Assembly: GCF_905220415.1 (NCBI RefSeq)
Contig: NC_059542.1
Coordinates: 11,036,001-11,100,000, forward strand
Source: Colias croceus
Lineage: Eukaryota; Arthropoda; Insecta; Lepidoptera; Pieridae
Direction of reading: 5' to 3'
Length of the DNA: 64,000 nucleotides
Positions within the stretch are counted from its first letter, which is position 1. Each line of letters starts with the position of its first letter. The notes beneath the pieces are model-generated. The model had not been told where the DNA came from. It searched no databases and worked only from the letters and a program-made list of their open reading frames with translations. Positions 52,856 through 63,807 of this stretch are shown here, one piece after another. Both the position numbers and the translations under genes were made by a program.

Positions 52856-54813
52856 AACAAGACGTTTGCACTCAAATAACTGTAACAGGGTTTAAAGTTT
52901 GGACTCCCTGTACTGTATTCCTCTGTAAGTTTTGTGTGTAGGCAATTACTTGTTTCACTAAACTAGTCCTTAACAGTATATAGATTTGATCATGTTAATT
53001 ATTCTGTTCAGCCTCCAATTTTATAGTTGGAGACATAAGGGATCACAAATCAAAATCGCCAGGAAAAGTAGGTATAAAAACTGACAAACCTTGTGTTTTT
53101 AATATTTCTTAACGGTAATTTCATTTCCTATAATTTTATCGCCAACCGTTTCTATTGGTACCCCTTTTTGAAAAATTATGAAAATAAAAATAAATAAACA
53201 ATAGAATGATTTTAAAAATGGCCATTCATTTACTCTATCATGTTCGTTAAACGTTATAAATAAACCCATACGTAAGAATGCTTAGTCTCTACAAAATTGT
53301 TTGATACAAAAGGTTATTTAAATGGTTATAAACCGATTAATCTTTATGCTCTTGGCAGCCCTATAGAATACATAAGTAAAATAGCTGTTGTCGTTTCCGC
53401 AGCATTATATGCGATGCGGTTGCCAACGTGGAGTCGGCAAATTTAAAATACGGGGATGTTTACAACTCTGGCTCTCTTACTGTATGTAATATGTTACCAG
53501 TTTTGGAATTTTACCGGACTGCGGTGTAGCATGCGCGTCATGATTTAACAGTATTTTCTTTAGTATAGATATTATTTGATAAAATTTCTCTGTTCCATTG
53601 TGATTTTCGAATAAGTGATAATATTGTTATGATTTTATTTACTGATGTAAGTGTGTGCTTTTTAAAATTTACTATTATAATTAACTTTTGTGATAATATA
53701 TTTCATGCTGTGGTTGCAGAATCAATGCTATTTATATATCTTCAAATGATACAGCAAAATTATAAGACTATTTATCATAGTATAAGAATTGCGGTTAGGA
53801 ACATCTACTAGTGATTGACTCAATCACGGCATAGTTAAAATGTCATCTTATTGAGGGCAAAAAAAACAGCTGAACGGATTTTAACTTATTTATATTATGA
53901 GAAAAAAGATAGTACCTACTACATTTTATTATGCTGATGTAAGTCTTTAGAAAGAGCTCACCTGAAAGTATCCAATACATAGATTAGTACGAGGAAACAC
54001 GTTAAATTTCCTAGAAGTTATTCATTCGCTCGAGTTCTGTGGATTTTCTGAGTGCTAATGCGTCCAGATTAAGATATTAAGGAGTCAATCTTATTAATAG
54101 ATTTCTAAACAAGATGAAAGTTTATTAAACATTCGTACATAATTACAAATTTCGCGCTTATCATATAAAATGATGATAAATCATTTTGATTTTGAATTTG
54201 AAGCCAAAAAAACTATTCAAATGTATTGCTCATCACCCGAACCAGAACCTTCAACAAAATTTTCAGTGTCTAAAAAACATTTCATCACGTATTTACGAGT
54301 CAAACGTTTGATCAACACAGGCTTGGCGAGTTACCAACAATATGAATCATAGCAGACCATACACATTTGTCAGAGCGCGTCAGAAATGGGAGTGTACAAA
54401 AACTGTAGTTACAGAATTGTGTGTATTGTATATAGTAGAATACTAGTAATTTTTTAATATTTATGGTGCCAAGATAACATAAGACAGATACAATAAAAAC
54501 ATGGAGCTGAGGGCGGTCTTATAAGTTCCAAGAGATCTCTTCGAGAAAACCAGCAGGAAGACCTGACTAAAAAATACATTTTTATCTAACTAGAACAGTA
54601 AATAAATATACATAAGAAATTGATCTTCATAATCTACAAGTAAATTTTTGTTGTTGCAGGATCTACACAAATCGGAAAATATTTTAGAGCTTATATGTGA
54701 CATGATTGAATTTTTATGTTTATTTTATTCATACCTGAATAGTGATAAAATGTATTCTTAACTTTTTATCTCTAGAATACAGTCCACCATGTGTTTCCTG
54801 TATTTTCCCTCAA

Positions 54814-54992
54814 TCTATACTAATATTATAAAGAGGAAAGGTTTGTAATTATGTATGTATGTATGGTTTTAACGCATACACTACTGGACCGATTTTGATG
54901 AAATTTGGCACAGACATTCTTTAGACCCCGAGAAAGAACATAGGCTACCTTTTATCGCGAAATATGTACCACGGGCGAAGCCGGACCGCTAG
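54814..54992 (+). mobile_element. Family B/D mosaic Helitron-like element, duplication copy 2
   Basis: Identical to 45444-45622. Confidence 0.85.
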
Positions 54993-55227
54993 TCTTCAAT
55001 ATACTGTATCTACAATAAACTTTGTTTCCAACTGATTCAAACGTCTTCAAAAACGTCCCTTTATCTCGTTCAAACTGCCAACCTGTTTCCACTCAACAAA
55101 CACCGACTTTTAACTCGTCTTTAACTTTTGAAACTTGCTTAATTAACCAGTTTATTCCTTAAACCGCTTAAGGCTTTAATTGTGAAAAGGTTATAATAAT
55201 TAAGCATGGACATTGTGATCTTAGCTT

Positions 55228-55355
55228 GTAAGCACGAAACTCGAGAACGGCTTGACCAATTCGGTTAATGTTTTTGTTAAGACACAAGGAAGTTTTTATG
55301 GAGAGTAAATATGTAAACATGTAAGCAGAACAATGTCTACCGGGGCCGTTAGTAA
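55228..55355 (+). mobile_element. Family D decayed element, duplication copy 2
   Basis: Identical to 45858-45985. Confidence 0.6.
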
Positions 55356-55364
55356 ACAAATAAA

Positions 55365-55500
55365 ATATATACTAATATTATTGAAAAGTTTGTTTGTTTG
55401 TTTGAACGCGCTTATCTCAGGAACTAGGTCCGATTTGAAAATAATTTCGGTATTAGATAGCACATTTATCGAGGAAGAATCCGCGCAGCACAGGGTACAA
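55365..55500 (+). mobile_element. Family A partial element, duplication copy 2
   Basis: Identical to 45995-46130. Confidence 0.65.
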
Positions 55501-56205
55501 TTTTGACAAACAAAATCACAGCGACGCGACGCCGGATTGAAAAGTTGGTAAAGTGAAAAGGTTTTAATTATTATGGTTATGTTATGGTGATATAGGAACA
55601 AAATCTATACAATTCTAGATAATTTTAAAATAAAGGAGTAAAAGAATAGCAAAATAATTAAGCTGTTATTTTATTAATTGATATAATAAAATAATATTTT
55701 AGTAATTATTGTTACATCAAAGAGATAAATTTTGTTCTAAAAAATCAACACTTTGAAAATTAATACATCAGAAACGTTACGTTATCCTGTCACATACGCT
55801 CTATATCCCGAAAACCTACTAACATTATGCAAGTGTATTAAAAAAGTGAATTTGGAGTTCCAAAAGAGGACACAATGGACTTAAAATCTCACCAAAGATA
55901 GTTCAAAGCCGATGTTAATACATTTTGATGAGCTTTTCAAATTTACCTTCGAACTTTGACGTTCTTTAACTAGTGAGAGAATATTACTTTTCGACCTCTT
56001 GAATATTTTATAAAGGCGTCCCAAAGGCGGCTTATTGGATGATAACGATGATTACAGTTCGCTTTAAACTGTCAAAGTGTTTTCAAATTACAATTTTTGG
56101 TATAAGGATATCCTTGAGGCGGTATGATTAAAGTTTGGGCTTTGCGTTGGGTATAGTTGGATTGGAACATACTATTTTTAATTGAAGGTATTTATACAAC
56201 TATTA

Positions 56206-56367
56206 TTATGAATGCAAAAGTATGTATGTTTATTTGTTTGTTTATTACTCGTTCACGCAATAACTGCGCGACCGATTGTCATGAAATTTAGCACACACAT
56301 AGTAGTTTATATCCTGAAAACCGCATAGTGCCAGGAACTATGCGAGTTTTCCTTTATGAAAAACTAG
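56206..56367 (+). mobile_element. Family B Helitron-like element spanning the right duplication border
   Basis: TATTATGAATGCAAAAGTAT is a decayed B-type head, then GTTTGTTTATTACTCGTTCA, ATGAAATTTAGCACACACAT, CAGGAACTATGCGAGTTTT, and CTAG at 56364-56367 followed by T. The first 14 bases are in the duplicated unit and the rest is not, so copy 1 holds only the head scrap. Confidence 0.7.
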
Positions 56368-56654
56368 TAATATAATAAACGTTCATTATGTTATTTTTAA
56401 AATTACATAGAAAACAAGCTTTAAATATTTATCTTTAAAATCCTTTATACAGATACCTCTCTCGATAGATTTTGAAAACATAACTGGAACGGCAAGACTT
56501 CGTATCACGGCAACTGGGTCGTCGAGAAAAAAAGCTGCTCTATTAGAGAAAAATCAGTCGTTAGAAAACATTTTCTATGCATATAAAGTAAAAGCAAGAT
56601 ATATTAAATTATCGATGTTAAATTTAAAAAGAAAATAAATAAATATTTCAGGAC
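56368..56654. other. Intergenic stretch, no gene seen
   Basis: No recognisable feature. Confidence 0.35.
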
Positions 56655-56850
56655 AATTTTCATACACGGCACGATCTGATCCCATACTAAGCTTTCGCTT
56701 GTGTTATGGCAACCAGATGGCTGATAAACATACATAATTATATAATTTAAATAAATACTTATATAGATAAAAAAACATCCAGACACAGAGCAAACATCTA
56801 TGTTCATCACACAAATATTTGCCCCGGGTGGGAATCGAACCCACAATGTT
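56655..56850 (-). mobile_element. tRNA-derived SINE, near complete
   Basis: On the minus strand a tRNA-like head with GTGGGTTCGATTCCCACCCG then GGGC (56821-56844, B-box GGTTCGATTCC) precedes AACATAGATGTTTGCTCTGT and ATATAAGTATTTATTTAAAT. It continues to GCCATCTGGTTGCCATAACA and GGATCAGATCGTGCCGTGTA. This is a well-known lepidopteran SINE layout. The open frame over it is an artefact. Confidence 0.7.
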
Positions 56851-56929
56851 TATAGATATCATTTGAATCACGTCAGAAGCATAAGAAGCAAAAGCTCTTT
56901 ATTCGATCTTCTAATCCTTCTTAGGGCTG

Positions 56930-57102
56930 ATTTTTCAATCCTTGGTTAAAACTTATTCATCGAATAACGTATTAAACTACCATTTCAAAAATGTATTGTA
57001 ATTGTCCGTATGTGACAGTTTACAGGTGACATTTTAATATGTTCGTGTAATACTTTATTGGACGGATAAATTTTAACCAAGGATTGAAAAATTGGCTCTT
57101 AG
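56930..57102. mobile_element. Family F MITE, fourth copy
   Basis: TTAGGGCTGATTTTTCAATC and GATTGAAAAATTGGCTCTTA are inverted ends. The interior ACATTTTAATATGTTCGTGT and AATACTTTATTGGACGGATA match the other copies. Confidence 0.85.
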
Positions 57103-57331
57103 TTTCAAAAATAGTATTTTCTTTCAAATGCTCTTAAAGATTATATAAGTATTGTACACAGATTTATTATATTTTACGTGCATTGACCATAATTCGATGG
57201 TAATATAACTTATACCAAAATGACTACAATAGAATCAAACCCACGCTTTCAACTACCACTGCACTGATCAATGTCGATAATTTCAATAGATAGCCATAAA
57301 ACAAAAATAGTTTTTCTTCCGCGTAAAACTT
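57103..57331. other. AT-rich stretch, no gene seen
   Basis: No recognisable feature. Confidence 0.35.
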
Positions 57332-57738
57332 TTATAAATAGCACCCCACGTACATTGAACCTGTAGTTCAAAGTTCCAAAGGAATAGCGTATTCAGTTCC
57401 GATTAAGTACGGGCCGTTGCATCGAGTGATTAATTCCTAAGAACTTAATAAGACCCAACTATCTCGTTTATGCTTCAATAATTTTGTTGCTTCGCTGCGC
57501 ATTTGCCACAACAAAATTGTGAAGTTAAATGCGTTGATGTTAGCAATTGTGTTCAGTTTTCAGACTTCGTTCTTCAGTATGTGGTTAGCTTTCGTGGGGA
57601 GAGGTTGTGCGCTCCGTCCGATCGCCTTTGCAACTGTTACGAAAATATCCGTGGATTTAGTTTTAGTGTAGACGTATGTGTGTGTTTGTGTTTTTGTTGT
57701 GATTGTAATTGTATGAGTGTTAAGGATTTTACGAGCAG
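57332..57738 (+). promoter_or_regulatory. Weak candidate promoter and first non-coding exon of an off-window gene
   Basis: A TATAAATA box (57333-57340) is followed by several TTCAGT initiator-like motifs (57392, 57552, 57573). From about 57480 the composition shifts to a GT-rich, less AT-rich tract (GTGGGGAGAGGTTGTGCGCT, CTCCGTCCGATCGCC), ending at a possible splice donor CAG|GTTTGT at 57738. An 83-codon frame at 57503-57754 is Cys-rich but has no recognisable domain. No transcript evidence; no downstream exon was found in the window. Confidence 0.2.
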
Positions 57739-57754
57739 GTTTGTAGTTTTTTAA

Positions 57755-58652
57755 TCTGTGAATTTATGTATTTTAGTGTGTACAGTATAATAATAAAATA
57801 AATAAAATAATATTTGTAAAATATTATACTCCTTTAAAACTTTCATGAACTCTATTATTTGCTAACAAATTAATGATGTAGAGTTTCATATCAATATATT
57901 TTAAACTAGCTCTATATTAATTTATAATTAATTTATTTTCAAATAATATTATGTTCACAAAAATGAGTGTTTATTACGTAAATAATACGAATAAAAATAT
58001 TCATCATTATTTTATAATTACACCAAAATATACGCTCTTTACGCAGCTCGGTAAAACAAAACGAATATTTTTATAATGCTTTCTACAAACTTTAAATAAA
58101 ATGGATTTCCTTAACAATAGAGTCACATAAAACAAATGAATTTAAGAGCTATATTTAGAGAATAATCGCGAACGACAGGGGAATAAGTTTGCCAAAGCTA
58201 TAATGAAAATATCAACTGACTTTGACCTTTTCCCAAATTGATAGAGCTTCAGTATAATGAAACCTCATATAAATGATACATTTTATGATTATTATTTTAT
58301 TATTAAGGTACATTTAAGTATTTTTACAATTCAAATATGATAATATTTAGCTTGTATTATTTATATAGAGTCTAGATGTTTGTTGTTTATAAGCATTGCG
58401 ATATACTATATTATATAAAATATTAATATTGTTAATATTGTATGTACTAAATCATATTTTAAAGGTATTAAAAAAATTATCATGTCATAATAATAAGTAA
58501 GTAATTTTTTTTTATGAAATATCGATTTATGGCTCTACATTCGCACAATTTCTCCTGTTTAATAATGCTACTACTGAAAATATTTATTATGTAAAATAAG
58601 TCTTCACCAAATTTTAGCATGGCTAAACATTAACCTAAAATAATATATTGGA
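57755..58652. other. 0.9 kb very AT-rich stretch, no gene seen
   Basis: No recognised feature. Confidence 0.4.
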
Positions 58653-59125
58653 CTAGCTTCCGCCCGCGACTCCGTCCGCGCGGATGTCGGTCTTCGCGTG
58701 GATAGATTATTTCTCCATTTGAGTAACTCTGACAATGACATATTATAAATATCTATTGGACCCAAATACGGCTAGGCCTATAATAATACGCAACGTGTGT
58801 TCGCTGTTCTACAGAACAACGTCTATGGATAAAACTGAAAAATTAAGATTAATTTTTTTCTACGTATTTTTCCAGGATAAAAAGTATCCTATTTTACGCC
58901 CAGGATAATAAGGTATAATTATACCAAGTTTCATCGAAATCCAACCGTTAGTTTTCACGTGATGCCTTCACATACATACAGACAGACAGACAGACAGAGA
59001 GACAAAAAATTTTTTAATCACATATTTGGGTTTGGTGTCGATCCAGTAACACCCCCTGGTATTTATTTTTTCAATATTTTCAATGTACAGAATTGACCCT
59101 TCTACAGATTTATTATATGTATAGA
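58653..59125 (-). mobile_element. Family H Helitron-like or RTE-type repeat (473 bp)
   Basis: CTAG at 58653-58656 preceded by A, GCGGACGGAGTCGCGGGCGG tail, GGATTTCGATGAAACTTGGT, (CTGT)n at about 58980, and a TCTATACATATAATAAATCT head at 59125 in A|T context. It is longer than families A-D but has the same end structure. No reading frame. Confidence 0.7.
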
Positions 59126-60024
59126 TAAAGAAAATCAAACGCGGACGCTATCGTGGGCTTAAACTAGTGCAACCCACACAACTAAATGCAGTATGAATCA
59201 GAGATATATTTAGTTGAAATATAATTTGGCCAAGTCTCCCAACTCATAAGTGCTGTTTTTGAAATATTATCTCCACATTGTTAAGGAGCTTATTAAATTT
59301 AATGAACCAGACTGCTACGATTCCATATTTTGTTCGTATTTGATATATATGTGAACCTGAAATGATATTAAGAAAATGTATTGTGAGTGTAGTATTTTGA
59401 GAGAAAAGTCACAATGTTACTTTATAAAGAAATTAATTAAGTATTTTATTATTATACGCAATGATAAGTATACCAAGACAGATTTGGTCCTGGAGGGAAC
59501 GAGCCCATGTTTACAAGTTTACATCGTAAGTATATCTCGTTGAAACATACATTCTACTATTCTGATTCTCAATATGAAAACAACGATCTATTATGTATCA
59601 TTTCGATACTTGGAGCTATCTTTAAGTCTATGTATAAAACTTATTGCTTGTGTAGATGTAGGTTATCTATACCTACAACTAATATGAATACGAAATTGTG
59701 TCTGAAAGTATAACAATTTTCACGACGAAATCAAACTTTTTATTTGAACGAAATTTCAAAGTAGTCCAGAGTCAAGTACTTCTTTTGTTTTCAAAAACCT
59801 AAAGCTAGTTTTCTGTTAATCTGCGGACAAGTACAGCTAGATCTATAAATTAAACTTTTATCTGAACAATAAGGTCACTACGCGAATCGATCGTTAAAAA
59901 TCATATCCACACCACTATATAAATGTCATGATCATGTTGAACTGATGAAAAACGTTAATTGCTGGCTTTTGTTTTATTGAGTGAAAAGCGATGGAGCCAA
60001 TAAATTCAACCGCTTTATATATTA
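59126..60024. other. AT-rich stretch, no gene seen
   Basis: A 68-codon frame at 59507-59713 (containing KTYCLCRCRL) is unrecognised. No repeat identified. Confidence 0.4.
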
Positions 60025-60222
60025 CCAGCTTCCGCCCACGACTTTGTACGTGAATCCCCGTTTTTCCCCGTTCCCGCAAGAATTTCGGGAAATCCTTTCT
60101 TAGGGGACGCCTACGTTATGACATCTACCTGCATGCCAAATTTCAGCCCGATACGTCCAGCGGTTTGGGCTGTGCGTTGATAGATCACTATATCAGTCAC
60201 CTTTGAGTTTTATATATATAGA
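60025..60222 (-). mobile_element. Family P Helitron-like element
   Basis: Decayed CTGG end at 60025-60028, CGTACAAAGTCGTGGGCGG, CCCGAAATTCTTGCGGGAAC, GCTGGACGTATCGGGCTGAA, and head TCTATATATATAAAACTCAA at 60222. On the minus strand its TC start immediately follows the CTAG of the next element. Confidence 0.65.
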
Positions 60223-60415
60223 CTAGTTCCCCGCGGTTTCACCCGCATTTCTCCGCTCCTGTTGATCTTAGCGTGATCATATATAGCCTATAGCCTTCCT
60301 CGATAAATGGGCTATCTAACACCGAAATAATTTTTCAAATCGGACCAGTAGTTCCCGAGATTAGCGCGTTCAAACAAACAAACAAATAAACTCTTCAGCT
60401 TTATTAGTAGGTAGA
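60223..60415 (-). mobile_element. Family A Helitron-like element, complete
   Basis: CTAG at 60223-60226, CGGGTGAAACCGCGGGGAA, ACGCTAAGATCAACAGGAGC, GAACGCGCTAATCTCGGGAA, and head TCTACCTACTAATAAAGCTG at 60415 in A|T context. 193 bp. Confidence 0.85.
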
Positions 60416-61168
60416 TGTACCGTTTTATTTTCTATATGCCTGTAAAATTTTATTTACGAAAATAGCTTCAGTCTATGTTTGATCAGCGAGTTGTTAAAAT
60501 GTTTTATTTGGTTTTTAACCCCTGATGTGATCGAGGGGCGCTCTGGGGCGCTATATATGTAACAAATATACATAAATGGACGTCAGGCGTCTTAGATAGT
60601 TAATTAGGTGACAAAAGTTCATTACAGTTGCATTTTCTAGTTGTATAATAACGTCTGACTCTAACGTGGTTTTCTATGTGGTTGCAATTTTCAATTTATA
60701 TTTTATATCATACTATAAAATTACTGTTTATTATTAAATTTGTGGATATATATTACATGCTAATTTAATTAAAGATATGACTTGATCCTGACCTCATTGG
60801 TATTGGTGGATGTATGTATGAATTGTGAATCAGTTTTGTTACGTCAGAGGCTGGGTTTATGCTAAGCTACTAGAAATAATGAGTTTCATCTCTATAATGT
60901 GTTTGTGTGTGAACATAATATTAACCTTAAAGAAAAATTCACATTGCGTAGGATAAAAGGATAACAAAGTTAGTGCCATATTTAAAAATCGTTGTTAAAA
61001 TTCCCTTTTACCTTTAAACAAATTGATACTCCCGCAAGCGCAAATAATTCAAGAAAGCCTTACAAAATAATTAAAAGCCCTCCAGTTCTTAAAATATCAG
61101 ACGTAAAATAAATTATGATTCTCCATGGCCTACAGTTAGATTCGACAAAACGTGAAAACAAAATGGTG
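60416..61168. other. Intergenic stretch, no gene seen
   Basis: A GC-richer piece at 60520-60600 (GATCGAGGGGCGCTCTGGGG) may be an old repeat fragment. No gene. Confidence 0.35.
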
Positions 61169-61492
61169 CTAATATTTAGTCAGCTCTCAGAAATACTGAA
61201 GCCGAGTCACTGAAAAGTCTACAAAATTGTAACTCAGGTCAAGGTCCATTTCGTGAAATTATCATGTCTGAGATAAAATTATTAGGGCTGACTTATTATG
61301 CTCGTATTTTATGGCAGATAATTTTGGGTGAATTTTTGAGTATCATTTTACTATGTTGTTCAATGGGTTCGTTTTTGAACGGATCTGCTTTATGTTGTTT
61401 TGAAATAAGCTTTTGGAAAGTGATCTGAAATAAATTAAAGTAGTTACTCTTACATCATCAAATTTTACAAAAGAGAGCTGACTAAATATTAG
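61169..61492. mobile_element. 324-bp MITE with 20-bp perfect inverted ends
   Basis: CTAATATTTAGTCAGCTCTC at 61169-61188 and its exact inverse GAGAGCTGACTAAATATTAG at 61473-61492. The interior is AT-rich and non-coding. No second copy is in the window, and no clear target duplication was seen. Confidence 0.7.
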
Positions 61493-61503
61493 TTTATAAC
61501 TAA

Positions 61504-61723
61504 CTAGCTTTCCGCCTGCGGCTTCGCCCGCGTTTTCAAAAAAAAACCCGCTTAGTTCCCGTTCCCGTGGGATTTACGGCATAAAACCTAGCCTATATTA
61601 CTCGTGGATAATGTAGCTTTCGAATAGCGAAAAAATTTTTAAAATCGGTCCAGTAGTTTATGAGCCTATTCATTACAATCAAACAAACAAACAAAGTTTT
61701 CCTCTTTATAATATTAGTGTAGA
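61504..61723 (-). mobile_element. Family B Helitron-like element, complete
   Basis: CTAG at 61504-61507, CGCGGGCGAAGCCGCAGGCG, GTAAATCCCACGGGAACGGG, ACTACTGGACCGATTTTAAA, and head TCTACACTAATATTATAAAG at 61723 in A|T context. 220 bp. Confidence 0.85.
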
Positions 61724-61797
61724 TTTAAGAGTATAATTTTTACTCAAATGCTATCTCTTCCAGGCAACTAGGGCATATATTTTTGTTGTATTTAATG

Positions 61798-61910
61798 GTT
61801 GCCTGGTAGAGTGGTAGAGATAGGTACTTAGCGACAAAGTAGCCTTTTTATATTTATTTATTTGTTGTTTTCCTTTCACGTATATACTTTTAACACAATA
61901 AATAAATTTT
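61798..61910 (+). mobile_element. Family I retroelement 3' end
   Basis: GGTTGCCTGGTAGAGTGGTA, TAGCGACAAAGTAGCC, (TATT)n, and an AATAAATAAAT end. A similar GGCAACTAGGG piece at 61764 precedes it. Confidence 0.55.
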
Positions 61911-62334
61911 AATTTATAACACTTAAGACTGACTTTAATTAATTCTTCAATTTATTAAATTTATAAATTTTCATAAGAAAACTTTAAAGAATATAAATAA
62001 GTGTTTTCATTTCATTTTACATATTTTATTTGTTCACGATATCTCGGACATGAAATAGAGTGCATTTGTGTTGAATATTTTATTATAATATTTTCTTAAA
62101 GTGGCTTTTGTAGAACATTCGCTGATGGAAGCGGATAGCAAACACTTGACCACTTCTGAACTAAAACATCTGGGATCTGCGTTTGTATAGATAGCTGAAA
62201 ATTCGATCAGTATGCAATTTCTTATCTGATACCTACGTTTTTAGATACTTGTACAAGACATTACCCCTAAAATAAAGATTACGATTGAGATGTTAAAAAG
62301 TTGACGTGGGTGGCCAATATTCCATTATATTATA
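61911..62334. other. AT-rich stretch, no gene seen
   Basis: No recognised feature. Confidence 0.4.
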
Positions 62335-62567
62335 CTAGCTTTCCGCCAGTGGCTTCGCCCGCGTTAACAAATTAAAACCCGCATAGTTCCTGTTCGTGGC
62401 ATTTCCGGGATAAAACCTATCCTATGTGTTAATTCAAGTTACCCTCTATATGTGTGCTAAATTTTATCACAATCGGTTCAGTAGTATTTGCGTGCAAGAG
62501 TAATAAACATACAAACATACACATACATCCATCCTCACAAACTTTCGCATTTATTATATTAGTAGGA
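62335..62567 (-). mobile_element. Family B Helitron-like element, complete
   Basis: CTAG at 62335-62338, CGCGGGCGAAGCCACTGGCG, TATCCCGGAAATGCCACGAA, TGAACCGATTGTGATAAAAT, and head TCCTACTAATATAATAAATG at 62567 in A|T context. 233 bp. Confidence 0.85.
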
Positions 62568-62584
62568 TAGTAGCAAGGATATAC

Positions 62585-62750
62585 AGGGTGTAATCGTTAA
62601 GTGTGCATAAGCGAATATTCCGTAACTATTGCATTTGCAGATATCAAAAAACTTTATACTGATATCACACCCCGGACACTCCATACAAAATTATCGTTTT
62701 GACAGTCACACTGTAGATACTGCAAATGTGTGTGTTAACGCTTTATGGTT
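62585..62750. repeat. Possible inverted-repeat element starting ACAGGGTGT
   Basis: ACAGGGTGTAATCGTTAAGT then GCATTTGCAGATATC (62630-62644), and the inverse-like GATACTGCAAATGTGTGTGT at 62716-62735. ACAGGGTGT-type ends are common in insect mobile elements. Borders are not certain. Confidence 0.4.
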
Positions 62751-63297
62751 GGCACATTTTTGACTAGCGTAAAAAAAATTCGCGTTTTTCTGTAGAAATA
62801 GGATCCGTAAACAGCACAATATCTAACCATTTTCTACGAAAAACGATAATCACAAATCCAAAATAATAAAATTACTTTAAGTCAATTTGATTAATGTTGT
62901 CAATCTTCGTTGCGTATCGTCCCTGTAGAAAAATATGGACCATTTTATGTCTGATCGTGCGGGGTGAGGTAAGTGTTTAATTTTGGCGGGAGGTGGAGAG
63001 TGTCCGTTCTGTAGCGTTTAGCTACTATTATGTATTCTGTGCTGATATCAAAAGCACTTAACCTAATGATTAAAATGGCCATAATAAATTTAAAAAAATC
63101 GTATCTGAGTAAATAAACAAAATGTATGCAAACCATGAACGTTTCAAGGGCAAAAAGTGAAAACGTTATTTCTCATTATATTAGATTTGTGTTTAAATGT
63201 ATAAAATGAACAAAACAACGAGGTCACGAAATTGGAGCAGACAGCATTTTCAAAGATTCACTACTGATGTTTATTTGGTATATTTTACTCTCTATCA
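62751..63297. other. Intergenic stretch, no gene seen
   Basis: CGCGTTTTTCTGTAGAAATA (62791) and CATTTTCTACGAAAAACG (62828) form an imperfect hairpin. No gene. Confidence 0.35.
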
Positions 63298-63534
63298 TCC
63301 ATACTAATATTATAAATGCGAAAGTAACTCTGTCTGTCTGTCTGTTACTCAATCACGCCTAAACTACTGAACCAATTTTCATGAAATTTGGTATGGAGAT
63401 ATTTTGATACCCGAGAAAGGACATAGGCTACTTTTTATCCCGGGAAAATGACGCAATCCCGGAAATCCCACGGGAACGGGAACTATGCGAGTTTTTCTAT
63501 GACTGTGCGGGCGAAGCCGCGGGCGGAAACCTAG
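63298..63534 (+). mobile_element. Family B Helitron-like element, young subfamily, complete
   Basis: A|TC start at 63298, CATACTAATATTATAAATGC, (CTGT)n, the marker AATGACGCAATCCCGG, CGGGCGAAGCCGCGGGCGG, and CTAG at 63531-63534 followed by T. 237 bp. Nearly identical to 30745-30991. Confidence 0.9.
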
Positions 63535-63633
63535 TATTGTATAAATGAGCTGTTCTATTATCATATTGAAACAAATAATTATTATACATCGTCTTTATAT
63601 TTAAGTTTAGAAGGTATTAAATATTATTGTATA

Positions 63634-63807
63634 CTAGCGGTCCGCCCCGGCTTCGCCCGTGGTACATATTTCGCAATAAAAGGTACTATGTTCTTTCTCA
63701 GGGTCTAAAGATTGTCTGTGCCAAATTTCATCAAAATCGGTCCAGTAGTTTATGCGTGAAAACCATACATACATACAAACCTTTCCTCTTTATGATATTA
63801 GTATAGA
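63634..63807 (-). mobile_element. Family B/D mosaic Helitron-like element
   Basis: CTAG at 63634-63637, ACCACGGGCGAAGCCGGGGC tail, CCGATTTTGATGAAATTTGG, AGAAAGAACATAGTACC, and head TCTATACTAATATCATAAAG at 63807. Close to 45444-45622. Confidence 0.85.

Larger units (their letters stand above)
46889..56219. repeat. Tandem duplication, copy 2 (9331 bp)
   Basis: Direct copy of 37519-46849. It starts six bases before the loop of the long hairpin, so only the right arm is present, and ends at AATGCAAAA before GTATGTATG. The 3' end continues into an otherwise ordinary Helitron-like element, so the right flank here is the ancestral one. Confidence 0.95.

Noticed and set aside
56604..56846. 80-codon minus-strand frame beginning MWVRFPPG
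   Set aside because: The start is the B-box of a tRNA-derived SINE read as protein.
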